In this document: one piece after another, positions 35,660 through 43,104 of the stretch
Numbering within the stretch: the stretch's first letter is position 1
Layout: each line of letters begins with the position of its first letter
Translations under genes and position numbers: made by a program
Assembly: GCF_024385525.1 (NCBI RefSeq)
Contig: NZ_JANFLU010000010.1
Location: 1 to 64,000 of the forward strand
Source of the DNA: Arthrobacter sp. zg-Y238
GTDB taxonomy: Bacteria; Actinomycetota; Actinomycetes; Actinomycetales; Micrococcaceae
Direction of reading: 5' to 3'
DNA: 64,000 bases
The notes under the pieces: generated by a model
The model's input: the letters and a program-made list of their open reading frames with translations, nothing else
Database searches by the model: none
Told to the model about the DNA's origin: nothing

Positions 35660-36385
35660 GTGAACAACGCACTTGAAGATCCTTCCGCGCCGTCCCCGGC
35701 TGCGGACGGCCGCGCCCTCCGCTGGGAAGCGCACCGGGCCGAGCGCCGTCGTACCCTCATCAAGACGGCGCGCCGGGCCGTCCACACCCTGGGCTGCGCG
35801 GCGTCGATGGAAGAGATTGCCGCCGCGTCCGGGACCTCGAAGTCCGTCTTCTACCGCTACTTCGGGGACAAGGCCGGACTGCAGAAGGCCATGGGCGAAA
35901 TGGCGGTGGCCCGGATGCAGGAAAAGATCCTGGATGCAGGCCGTACTGCCCCCTCCGCCAGGTCGGGGCTCCGTGCGATGGTCTCCGCCTACCTGCAGAT
36001 GGCCGAAACCTCCCCCAACGTCTACCTGTTCGTGACCGGACAGCTGGCCGACGGCGGACCGGGACAGATCGACAGCACCCTCTCCTCCTTCTTCGAAGCC
36101 ATCACCGCGATGATGGACTCGGCCATGCGCCATTACCTGGCGGGCCGGGAGGTTCCGCCCGAGGCCAGCGCTACCGCGCAGTACTGGCCTACGGCGGCAC
36201 TCGGGATGATCCGGGCAGCCGGTGAGCGCTGGATTGCCGCTCCCCCGGGCCCCGGGAAGCCGACCGAAGAACAAATGACCGACCAGCTGACCGCCTGGCT
36301 CTTTGACGGCATCGGCTACGACCGGGGGCATCAGCTCCCGACCCCTCCAGCTACTCCCTCCAACCACGAGAAGGAAACGCAATGA
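35660..36385 (+). CDS. TetR/AcrR family transcriptional regulator
   Basis: A 241-residue regulator with an N-terminal HTH (about residues 38-85, AASMEEIAAASGTSKSVFYR, then YFGDKAGLQ) and an all-helical ligand domain. It probably senses an acyl-CoA or fatty acid, given that it sits between the thiolase operon and the acyl-CoA oxidase-like gene. Its GTG start abuts an inverted repeat and has no ribosome binding site, which suggests a leaderless, autoregulated transcript. Its stop overlaps the start of the oxidase gene by four bases (ATGA), so regulator and enzyme are coupled. Confidence 0.9.
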   Translation: MNNALEDPSAPSPAADGRALRWEAHRAERRRTLIKTARRAVHTLGCAASMEEIAAASGTSKSVFYRYFGDKAGLQKAMGEMAVARMQEKILDAGRTAPSARSGLRAMVSAYLQMAETSPNVYLFVTGQLADGGPGQIDSTLSSFFEAITAMMDSAMRHYLAGREVPPEASATAQYWPTAALGMIRAAGERWIAAPPGPGKPTEEQMTDQLTAWLFDGIGYDRGHQLPTPPATPSNHEKETQ

Positions 36386-38481
36386 CGCAAACACTTTCCC
36401 CCACCGAACGGCAGCTCCCGGCCAGTGCCACGATCCGCGACAACGACGCCGCCGTCGTGGACGTCGAGTCGCTGGGCCGTGTCCTGCTCGGCAAATGGGC
36501 CGACAATCGGCTCGCGGCCCGCAAGATCGCCGGCATGGAAGCCATGCAGACTCCCGCGGGGCTGACGTATACCGAGCACCGTGAGCGGGTCATGGACCAG
36601 TTGAAGATCCTGGTGGAGAGCAAGTCCGTCCACGGCGCGTTCCCCAAGTACGTGGGCGGCGAAGACAGCCACGGCGCCAACGTCGCCGGCTTCACGGAAC
36701 TTGTGGTGGCCGATCCGTCCCTGCAGATCAAGGCCGGCGTCCAGTGGGGTCTCTTCGGTTCCGCCGTGATGCACCTGGGCAACCGGGAGCACCATGAAAA
36801 GTGGCTGCCCGGCATCATGAGCCTGGAAATTCCGGGCTGCTTTGCCATGACGGAAACCGGACACGGTTCCGACGTCGCGAGCATCGCCACCACCGCGGAA
36901 TACGACGCCGCGTCCGAAGAGTTCATCATCAACACCCCCTTCCGGGCCGCCTGGAAGGACTACATCGGCAACGGCGCCGTCAACGGCAAGGCCGCCGTCG
37001 TCTTCGCACACCTGATCACCCAGGGCGTGGACCACGGCGTGCATGCCTTCTATGTCGAGCTTCGCGACGACAACGGGTTCCTGCCCGGCATCGGCGGCGA
37101 GGATGACGGCATCAAGGGCGGTCTGAACGGCATCGACAACGGCCGGCTGCACTTCTCCAATGTGCGCATCCCCCGGACCAACCTGCTCAACAAGTACGGC
37201 GACGTCGCTGCGGACGGCACCTACACGTCCGATATCGAGAGCCCCGGCCGCCGCTTCTTCACCATGATCGGCACCCTGGTGCAGGGCCGCGTTTCGCTCG
37301 ACGGCGCAGCCGTCAACGCGAGCAAGCTGGCGCTGAAGACGGCCATCCAGTACGGCACGGAGCGCCGCCAGTTCAACGGTGCTTCCGACATCAAGGAAGA
37401 GGTGCTGATGGACTACCAGCAGCACCAGCGCCGCCTGCTGCCCCTGCTGGCCACCACGTTCGCTGCAACGTTCGCGCACGAGGAACTGCTGCACAAGTTC
37501 GACGACGTTTTCTCCGGTGCCCATGACACCGACGAAGACCGCCAGGACCTGGAAACCCTTGCGGCGGGATTGAAGTCCCTGTCCACCTGGCACGCCCTGG
37601 ACACGCTGCAGGAATGCCGCGAAGCCACCGGCGGCGCCGGGTTCCTGGCCGAGAACAGGTTCACCGCCCTGCGCGCGGACCTGGATATCTACGCCACCTT
37701 CGAGGGCGACAACACGGTGCTGCTGCAGTTGGTTGCCAAGCGCCTGCTGGCTGATTACGCGAAGGAATTCGCCGGTGCCGACTTCGGCGTCCTTGCGCGC
37801 TACGTGGTTGGCCAGGCCACGGACGTGACCCTGCACCGCACCGGGCTGCGCCGGATTGCACAGTCCTTCCGTGACTCCGGGTCGGAGAAGAAATCCGCCA
37901 TTGCGCTGCGCGATCCGCGCACCCAGCATGATCTGTTGGCGGACCGCGTCGGCACCATGGTGGCGGAGGTTGCCACTGCACTCAAGGAAGCCCGCGGGCT
38001 GCCGAAGGACAAGGGTGCGGCGGTGTTCAACGAGAACCAGCACGCCCTGATCCAAGCTGCGCGCGCCCACGCAGAACTGCTCCAGTGGGAAGCCTTCACC
38101 CGGGGCCTGGAACGGATGGAGGACGCGGGCACCCGCCAGGTCATGACCTGGGTCCGCGACCTGTTCGGACTGTGCCTGATTGAAAAGAACCTGGGCTGGT
38201 ACCTCATGAACGGGCGTCTGTCCGCGCAGCGCGCCCGCACCCTGGGGCCGTACATCAACCGCCTGTTGGCCAAGATCCGTCCGCACGCCCTGGACCTGGT
38301 CGACTCGTTCGGCTACGGCCAGGAACACCTGCGGGCCAAGATTGCCACGGGTGCGGAGAAGGTCCGCCAGGATGAGGCCATGGAGTACCAGCGCCTGCTG
38401 CGTGCCAGCGGCGCCGCACCGGTGGACGAAAAGGTCCTGATTGCCCGCAGGAAGGCTGAGCAGAAGAAGTCCCGGAAGTAG
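36382..38481 (+). CDS. Acyl-CoA oxidase/dehydrogenase-like flavoprotein
   Basis: A 699-residue flavoenzyme close to acyl-CoA oxidases. GCFAMTETGHGSDVASIATT, near residue 152, matches the flavin/substrate motif of ACOX proteins. FSNVRIPRTNLLNKYGDV and the conserved ECREATGGAGFLAENRF near residue 412 follow, the last containing the catalytic Glu region. It is about 300 residues longer than ordinary acyl-CoA dehydrogenases because of a second helical bundle. It would introduce the first double bond in beta-oxidation. Whether the electrons go to oxygen or to an electron-transfer protein cannot be read here. The M. tuberculosis FadE5 gene holds the corresponding place beside fadA2. Confidence 0.88.
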   Translation: MTQTLSPTERQLPASATIRDNDAAVVDVESLGRVLLGKWADNRLAARKIAGMEAMQTPAGLTYTEHRERVMDQLKILVESKSVHGAFPKYVGGEDSHGANVAGFTELVVADPSLQIKAGVQWGLFGSAVMHLGNREHHEKWLPGIMSLEIPGCFAMTETGHGSDVASIATTAEYDAASEEFIINTPFRAAWKDYIGNGAVNGKAAVVFAHLITQGVDHGVHAFYVELRDDNGFLPGIGGEDDGIKGGLNGIDNGRLHFSNVRIPRTNLLNKYGDVAADGTYTSDIESPGRRFFTMIGTLVQGRVSLDGAAVNASKLALKTAIQYGTERRQFNGASDIKEEVLMDYQQHQRRLLPLLATTFAATFAHEELLHKFDDVFSGAHDTDEDRQDLETLAAGLKSLSTWHALDTLQECREATGGAGFLAENRFTALRADLDIYATFEGDNTVLLQLVAKRLLADYAKEFAGADFGVLARYVVGQATDVTLHRTGLRRIAQSFRDSGSEKKSAIALRDPRTQHDLLADRVGTMVAEVATALKEARGLPKDKGAAVFNENQHALIQAARAHAELLQWEAFTRGLERMEDAGTRQVMTWVRDLFGLCLIEKNLGWYLMNGRLSAQRARTLGPYINRLLAKIRPHALDLVDSFGYGQEHLRAKIATGAEKVRQDEAMEYQRLLRASGAAPVDEKVLIARRKAEQKKSRK

Positions 38482-38495
38482 GTTTCCTGCGGTCC

Positions 38496-38539
38496 GGGCA
38501 GCCGGGCAGCTGAAAGCTGGGCAGCCGGGCAGCTGAAAG
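38496..38539 (+). repeat. 21-bp direct repeat downstream of the oxidase gene
   Basis: GGGCAGCCGGGCAGCTGAAAG occurs at 38496-38516 and again at 38519-38539, a 23-base period. The second copy runs into the terminator stem. Origin by local duplication is likely. No function is apparent. Confidence 0.85.
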
Positions 38540-38574
38540 GGCGCTGTCGCACACACTGTGCGGTGGTGCCCTTT
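38536..38574 (+). terminator. Terminator hairpin after the acyl-CoA oxidase-like gene
   Basis: AAAGGGC (38536-38542) pairs with GCCCTTT (38568-38574). Inside, CGCACA pairs with TGTGCG around a CAC loop. The T run is short but the two-part stem is solid. Confidence 0.75.
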
Positions 38575-38608
38575 CTGCGTTCCGGCCGGGGTCCGGGGTT
38601 GAGAGTCC

Positions 38609-38936
38609 GCACAGCGTCCCAGTGGGTGGGGCCCCTGTTGCCTGGTGGGGTCCCACCAGTCACAGGAGCACCAATCTGTGGGACCCTCTGCGGCGGGGCA
38701 GGTCGCCGGGCCTGGGGCACAGCGTCCCACGATGTGGGGCTGGTGTTGCCTGGTTGGGTCCCATCAGTCACATGCGCACCAAACCGTGGGACCCTCTGCG
38801 GCGGGGCAGGTCGCCGGGCCTGGGACCAGCACAGCGTCCCACGATGTGGGGCTGGTGTTGCCTGGTTGTGTCCCATCAGTCACAGGAGCACCAATCTGTG
38901 GGACCCTCTGCGGTGGGGCGGGTCGCCGGTCCCCGG
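38609..38936. repeat. Three tandem ~110-bp units with internal inverted repeats
   Basis: Three imperfect copies begin with GCACAGCGTCCCA at 38609, 38717 and 38829 (periods 108 and 112 bases). Each unit holds a short dyad near its start (clearest in copies 2 and 3: GTCCCAC-GAT-GTGGGGC) and a second dyad of 7-8 bp. In copies 1 and 2 the second dyad is GGGTCCCA...TGGGACCC around a ~25-base loop containing CAGTCAC. Each copy ends with ACCCTCTGCGG and a GC-rich GGTCGCCGG tail. Reading frames across the array exist on both strands only because the repeat lacks stops. None has a ribosome binding site or family resemblance. The array lies between two converging genes, each with its own terminator. 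Confidence 0.85.
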
Positions 38937-38948
38937 TCCGGACAGCGA

Positions 38949-38980
38949 AAAGGCGCCGCCGCAGCTGCGACGGCGCCTTT
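38949..38980 (-). terminator. Intrinsic terminator of glgM
   Basis: AAAGGCGCCG (38949-38958) pairs with CGGCGCCTTT (38971-38980). On the minus strand the stem is followed by TTTT, fitting the end of glgM 15 bases upstream. Confidence 0.85.
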
Positions 38981-38994
38981 CGGGTGTTCCGGTG

Positions 38995-40191
38995 CTAGGC
39001 CAGGACAGAGCGGTACACGGCGAGGGTTTCCTCCGCGATGGACTCCCAGGAGAACTGCTCGGTGGCCCGGGCGCGGCCGGCCTCGCCCATCCGCTGTGCC
39101 AGCGCCGGATCGGTGACCACTTCGGTCAGCGCCTCAGCGAAGTCCCGCACGAACTTCTCGGGGTCCAGCGGCGTGCCGGTTCCGTCGGTGACCTGCTCGA
39201 TGGGCACCAGCAACCCGGTGACGCCGGTATCGACGACCTCGGGAATACCTCCGGTGGCGCTGGCGACGACGGCGGTGCCGCACGCCATTGCCTCAAGGTT
39301 CACGATGCCCAGCGGTTCGTAGACCGACGGGCAGGCGAACACGGTGGCGATGGAGAGGATCTTGATCAGCTCGGCGCGCGGCAGCATGCGCTCAATCACC
39401 ACGACGCCGGTGCGGGTGCGCCGCAGTTCCTCGATCAGCACTGCGGTTTCCGCAGCCAGTTCAGGCGTGTCGGCGGCGCCGAGGCACAGCACCAGCTGGA
39501 CCTCCGGCGGCAGCAGCGCGGCAGCGCGCAGCAGGTACGGCACACCCTTCTGGCGGGTGTTGCGGCCTACAAAGACCACGCTGGGACGGTCCGGATCGAT
39601 GTCGAAGGCGCGGACGCCGTCGGGGTCGATGTCCGGCTGCCACTGCTGCACGTCGATGCCGTTGTGGACTACCCGAACCCGCTCCGGGTCCACGTCGGGG
39701 TAGCTGCGCAGGATGTCCTGGCGCATGCCTTCGGAGACGGCGATGATGGCCGCGGCTGCCTCGTAGGCGGTTTTCTCCACCCAGGAGGACACGGCGTATC
39801 CCCCGCCGAGCTGTTCGGCCTTCCACGGACGCAGCGGCTCCAGGCTGTGGGCGCTGAGCACGTGCGGAACGCCGTGCAGCAGCGAACCCAGATGACCGGC
39901 CATATTCGCATACCAGGTATGTGAATGGACCAGGTCCGCACCGGCCAGTCCACCCAGGATTTCAAGGTCCGTCCCGAGGGTCTGCACGGCAGGATTCGCA
40001 GACTTCAGCTCCGCCGGCACCGCATAACTCTTTACTTTGGCTCCGTGGAAATCTTCGGGGCGCGGGGCCCCGAAACAATGCACATGGAGATCTACTTCTC
40101 CGGCCAGGACCCGGCTGAGCTCGGCAACGTGAACGCCTGCTCCTCCGTAGATTTCCGGCGGGAATTCCTTCGACACAATATCTACTCGCAC
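38995..40191 (-). CDS. glgM: GT4 glycogen synthase / maltose-1-phosphate synthase (GlgA/GlgM)
   Basis: A 398-residue GT4 glycosyltransferase of the actinobacterial GlgA type. The N-terminal KEFPPEIYGGAGVHVAEL binds the sugar nucleotide, and the C-terminal PSVYEPLGIVNLEAMACGTA is the E-x7-E donor motif. The GTG at 40191 gives the usual MRVDIVSKEFPPE start. The M. tuberculosis homologue (Rv1212c), also divergent from glgC, makes maltose-1-phosphate from ADP-glucose and glucose-1-phosphate for the GlgE pathway. I expect the same here, but direct glycogen synthase activity cannot be excluded. It ends in a clear terminator. Confidence 0.9.
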   Translation of the reverse strand: MRVDIVSKEFPPEIYGGAGVHVAELSRVLAGEVDLHVHCFGAPRPEDFHGAKVKSYAVPAELKSANPAVQTLGTDLEILGGLAGADLVHSHTWYANMAGHLGSLLHGVPHVLSAHSLEPLRPWKAEQLGGGYAVSSWVEKTAYEAAAAIIAVSEGMRQDILRSYPDVDPERVRVVHNGIDVQQWQPDIDPDGVRAFDIDPDRPSVVFVGRNTRQKGVPYLLRAAALLPPEVQLVLCLGAADTPELAAETAVLIEELRRTRTGVVVIERMLPRAELIKILSIATVFACPSVYEPLGIVNLEAMACGTAVVASATGGIPEVVDTGVTGLLVPIEQVTDGTGTPLDPEKFVRDFAEALTEVVTDPALAQRMGEAGRARATEQFSWESIAEETLAVYRSVLA

Positions 40192-40226
40192 TAAACCAAC
40201 GTAGTGCACCGGGCAACCAGTGATCT

Positions 40227-40245
40227 AGTCTGAAGTCAGTAGACT
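40227..40245. promoter_or_regulatory. Inverted repeat in the glgM/glgC divergent promoter
   Basis: AGTCT-GAAGTCAGT-AGACT, with an inner CTGA/TCAG dyad, lies in the 78-base gap between the divergent starts. It overlaps a possible glgC -10 (TAGACT, 40240-40245). It could be an operator coordinating both genes. This is a sequence-only suggestion. Confidence 0.35.
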
Positions 40246-40269
40246 TATTTTCGGAAGAGGTTCAACACA

Positions 40270-41514
40270 ATGGCGCCAAAGAAGGTCCTGGCAGTAGTTC
40301 TCGCAGGCGGCGAGGGTAAACGGCTAATGCCGCTTACAGCAGATCGGGCTAAACCGGCGGTTCCCTTTGCCGGGCGCTACCGCCTCATCGACTTCGCACT
40401 TTCAAACCTGGTGAACTCCGGGTACCTGCAGATCGTGGTCCTGACCCAGTACAAATCCCACAGCCTGGATCGGCATATCTCCGAAACCTGGCGGCTTTCC
40501 ACCCAGCTGCAGAACTATGTGGCTTCCGTGCCCGCACAGCAGCGCGTGGGCAAGAGCTGGTTCCTCGGCAGCGCGAACGCCATCTACCAGTCCATGAACC
40601 TGATCGAGGATGCCCAGCCGGACATCGTTGTCGTGATCGGCGCGGACCACGTGTACCGCATGGACTTCTCCCAGATGGTCGAGGCGCATATTGCCTCCGG
40701 CGCATCGGTGAGCGTTGCCGCCGTGCGGCAGCCGCTGCACCTCGCGGACCAGTTTGGCGTGATCGAAACCGATTCCGAGAACCCGGAGCGCATCGCTGCG
40801 TTCGTGGAAAAGCCGGAGACCACCCCGGGCCTGCCCGATGATCCGGGCAGCTTCCTGGCCTCCATGGGCAACTACGTCTTCAACACCGACGCCCTGGTTA
40901 AGGCACTGCAGTGGGACGAGGAACGCCTGGTCACCAAGCACGACATGGGCGGGGACATCATCCCCTACTTCGTGGAACGCGGCGACGCCGCCGTGTACGA
41001 CTTCACCCGGAACATCATCCCCGGTGCCACCGGCAGCGACCACCAGTACTGGCGCGACGTCGGCACCCTGGACTCCTACTACGACGCCAACATGGACCTG
41101 ATCTCGCCCCTGCCGGCGTTCAACCTGTACAACCTGCAGTGGCCCATCTACACGCGGCAGAGCATCTCCCCGCCCGCCAAGTTCGTGCGCAGCGCCTCCG
41201 ACCAGGCCGGCACCGCCTTCGACTCGATCGTTTCCGACGGCACGGTGATCTCCGGCGGCAAGGTGACGGGTTCCGTGCTGGCGCAGGACGTCTATGTGGG
41301 CTCCAACGCAGAGGTGACCGACTCGGTGCTGATGGACAAGGTGCATGTGGGTGAAGGGGCGATCATCCGCCGCGCCATCATCGACAAGAACGTGCGGATC
41401 CCCGCCGGAGCCACGGTTGGTGTGGACCGGGAACTGGACCTCAGCCGCGGTTTCACCGTGACCGAATCCGGCCTCACCGTGCTCAGCAAGGGACAGCGCG
41501 TCCCCGAGGCCTGA
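40270..41514 (+). CDS. glgC: Glucose-1-phosphate adenylyltransferase
   Basis: GlgC makes ADP-glucose from ATP and glucose-1-phosphate, the committed step to glycogen and maltose-1-phosphate. The 414-residue protein shows [20 protein letters not shown] near residue 11 (nucleotide and activator binding), [20 protein letters not shown] with the catalytic Asp, and FVEKPE. A left-handed beta-helix with hexapeptide repeats forms the C-terminus. GGAAGAGG precedes the ATG. It diverges from glgM, its presumed ADP-glucose consumer, and ends in a strong hairpin. Confidence 0.96.
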   Translation: MAPKKVLAVVLAGGEGKRLMPLTADRAKPAVPFAGRYRLIDFALSNLVNSGYLQIVVLTQYKSHSLDRHISETWRLSTQLQNYVASVPAQQRVGKSWFLGSANAIYQSMNLIEDAQPDIVVVIGADHVYRMDFSQMVEAHIASGASVSVAAVRQPLHLADQFGVIETDSENPERIAAFVEKPETTPGLPDDPGSFLASMGNYVFNTDALVKALQWDEERLVTKHDMGGDIIPYFVERGDAAVYDFTRNIIPGATGSDHQYWRDVGTLDSYYDANMDLISPLPAFNLYNLQWPIYTRQSISPPAKFVRSASDQAGTAFDSIVSDGTVISGGKVTGSVLAQDVYVGSNAEVTDSVLMDKVHVGEGAIIRRAIIDKNVRIPAGATVGVDRELDLSRGFTVTESGLTVLSKGQRVPEA

Positions 41515-41528
41515 AAAAATAGGTAGGA

Positions 41529-41566
41529 GCAGGGGCGCCGGGTGTGAGATTCCCCGGTGCCCCTGC
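41529..41566 (+). terminator. Hairpin after glgC
   Basis: GCAGGGGCGCCGGG pairs with CCCGGTGCCCCTGC around a 9- to 10-base loop. There is an A run before it but no T run after it, so it may be a factor-assisted terminator. Confidence 0.65.
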
Positions 41567-41667
41567 CCCCGATACGGGTGCCTGCGGTCTTCTCCGGTAT
41601 CCTCGGAAGGCGCACATGGTGCGCCTGCACTGTGGATCCTCCGGTGCCGATGAGCGTAAAGGCCCCA

Positions 41668-43104
41668 ATGAGCACCCCTGAACTAAGCCCGGAAGAAATC
41701 CAGACAGCCCTCAAGGTCCTGGCTTCCATCCATGTCCTGGATGAAGAAAACCCCGACTACGTCGCGGTCCGGCGGGCCACCGCCAAGATGTTCAAGTCCG
41801 TGAAGAAGCACCGGAAGACCGAAAAGCGCTCCGCTATCGCAGAGGCGGACCGCGCCGTCGTCGCCCTCACCGCCACCGGCGCCGCTGACCGGATTGATGA
41901 TGAAACCCGCGGGGCGCAGCTCACCACCGCCGCGCACGGACCGTCCGCCGGCACGCTGCTCAAGCCGCGCAACTGCTACATCTGCAAGCAGCCCTACACC
42001 GTGGTGGATGCCTTCTACCACCAGCTCTGCCCCGAATGCGCCGGCTTCAGCCACACCAAGCGGGATGCCCGCACCGACCTGACCGGCAAGCGGGCACTGC
42101 TGACCGGCGGCCGCGCAAAGATCGGCATGTACATCGCCCTGCGGCTGCTGCGCGACGGCGCGCACACCACCATCACCACCCGCTTCCCGAAAGACGCGGC
42201 ACGCCGTTTCGCCGCGATGGAAGACTCGGCGGACTGGCTGCACCGGCTGCGTATTGTCGGCATCGACCTGCGCGACCCGGCCCAGGTCATCTCGCTGGCC
42301 GAATCTGTGGCGGAGGCAGGCCCCCTGGACATCCTGATCAACAACGCCGCCCAGACCGTCCGGCGTTCCTCCAACGCCTACCGGCCGCTGACCGACGCCG
42401 AACTGGCGCCGCTGCCGGATGGTCCCATGCCCGAGCTGGTGACCTTCGGCCACACCTACGACGCGCACCCCACGGCGCTGGCCGGATCAGTCGCCGCGCA
42501 CCCGGTCCTGGCGGCCGACGCCGTCACAGCCCTGGCGCTCACCGCCGGCTCTTCCTCACTGGCGCGGATGGAGGCCGGAACGGCGATCGACGCCGGCGGG
42601 CTGGTGCCGGACACGGCGCCCATTAACAGCTGGACGCAGGTGGTGGACCAGGTGGACCCGCTGGAGATGCTCGAGGTGCAGCTGTGCAACGTCACGGCGC
42701 CGTTCCTGCTGGTCAACCGGCTCCGCCCCGCCATGGCGGCGTCCTCGGCGCGGCGGAAGTACATTGTGAACGTCTCGGCCATGGAAGGTCAGTTCTCCCG
42801 CCGCTACAAGGGACCCGGGCATCCGCACACCAACATGGCCAAGGCAGCGCTGAACATGCTTACCCGCACCAGTGCCGAGGAAATGCTGGAAACGGACGGG
42901 ATCCTCATGACGGCGGTGGACACCGGCTGGATCACCGATGAGCGTCCGCACCCCACCAAGGTGCGCCTGGCGGAGGAAGGCTTCCACGCCCCGCTGGACC
43001 TGGTCGACGGCGCTGCCCGCGTCTATGACCCGATTGTCATGGGTGAAAACGGCGAGGACCAGTACGGCGTCTTCCTCAAGGACTACAAGCCCTCCCCCTG
43101 GTAG
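41668..43104 (+). CDS. Zinc-ribbon fused SDR-like protein (atypical, no catalytic Tyr)
   Basis: A 478-residue protein with three parts. Residues 1-95 are helical and basic. Residues 103-124 hold two CxxC pairs (C103, C106, C121, C124) that look like a zinc ribbon. From about 138 a Rossmann SDR-like domain begins with LTGKRALLTGGRAKIGMYIA and DILINNAAQTVRRSS. The usual SDR catalytic Tyr-x3-Lys appears as TNMAK in GHPHTNMAKAALNML, so the Tyr is missing while the Lys is kept. An insert of about 90 residues follows the NNAAQ motif. I chose ATG 41668 (AAAGG upstream). ATG 41650 is possible. Related SDR proteins are annotated widely, but I know no assigned reaction. Confidence 0.82.
   Translation: MSTPELSPEEIQTALKVLASIHVLDEENPDYVAVRRATAKMFKSVKKHRKTEKRSAIAEADRAVVALTATGAADRIDDETRGAQLTTAAHGPSAGTLLKPRNCYICKQPYTVVDAFYHQLCPECAGFSHTKRDARTDLTGKRALLTGGRAKIGMYIALRLLRDGAHTTITTRFPKDAARRFAAMEDSADWLHRLRIVGIDLRDPAQVISLAESVAEAGPLDILINNAAQTVRRSSNAYRPLTDAELAPLPDGPMPELVTFGHTYDAHPTALAGSVAAHPVLAADAVTALALTAGSSSLARMEAGTAIDAGGLVPDTAPINSWTQVVDQVDPLEMLEVQLCNVTAPFLLVNRLRPAMAASSARRKYIVNVSAMEGQFSRRYKGPGHPHTNMAKAALNMLTRTSAEEMLETDGILMTAVDTGWITDERPHPTKVRLAEEGFHAPLDLVDGAARVYDPIVMGENGEDQYGVFLKDYKPSPW

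Noticed and set aside
36331-38730. 799-codon minus-strand frame opposite the acyl-CoA oxidase-like gene
   Set aside because: It covers a clear flavoenzyme gene and runs into the repeat array. It has no motif or ribosome binding site.
38609-38936. CRISPR array
   Set aside because: The units are ~110 bp, diverged, contiguous and without unique spacers, and no cas genes are present.
38563-38998. Repeat-containing protein frames across the 38.6-38.9 kb array
   Set aside because: Several frames are open on both strands only because the repeat lacks stops. None has a start signal. A DNA/RNA repeat explains the pattern better.
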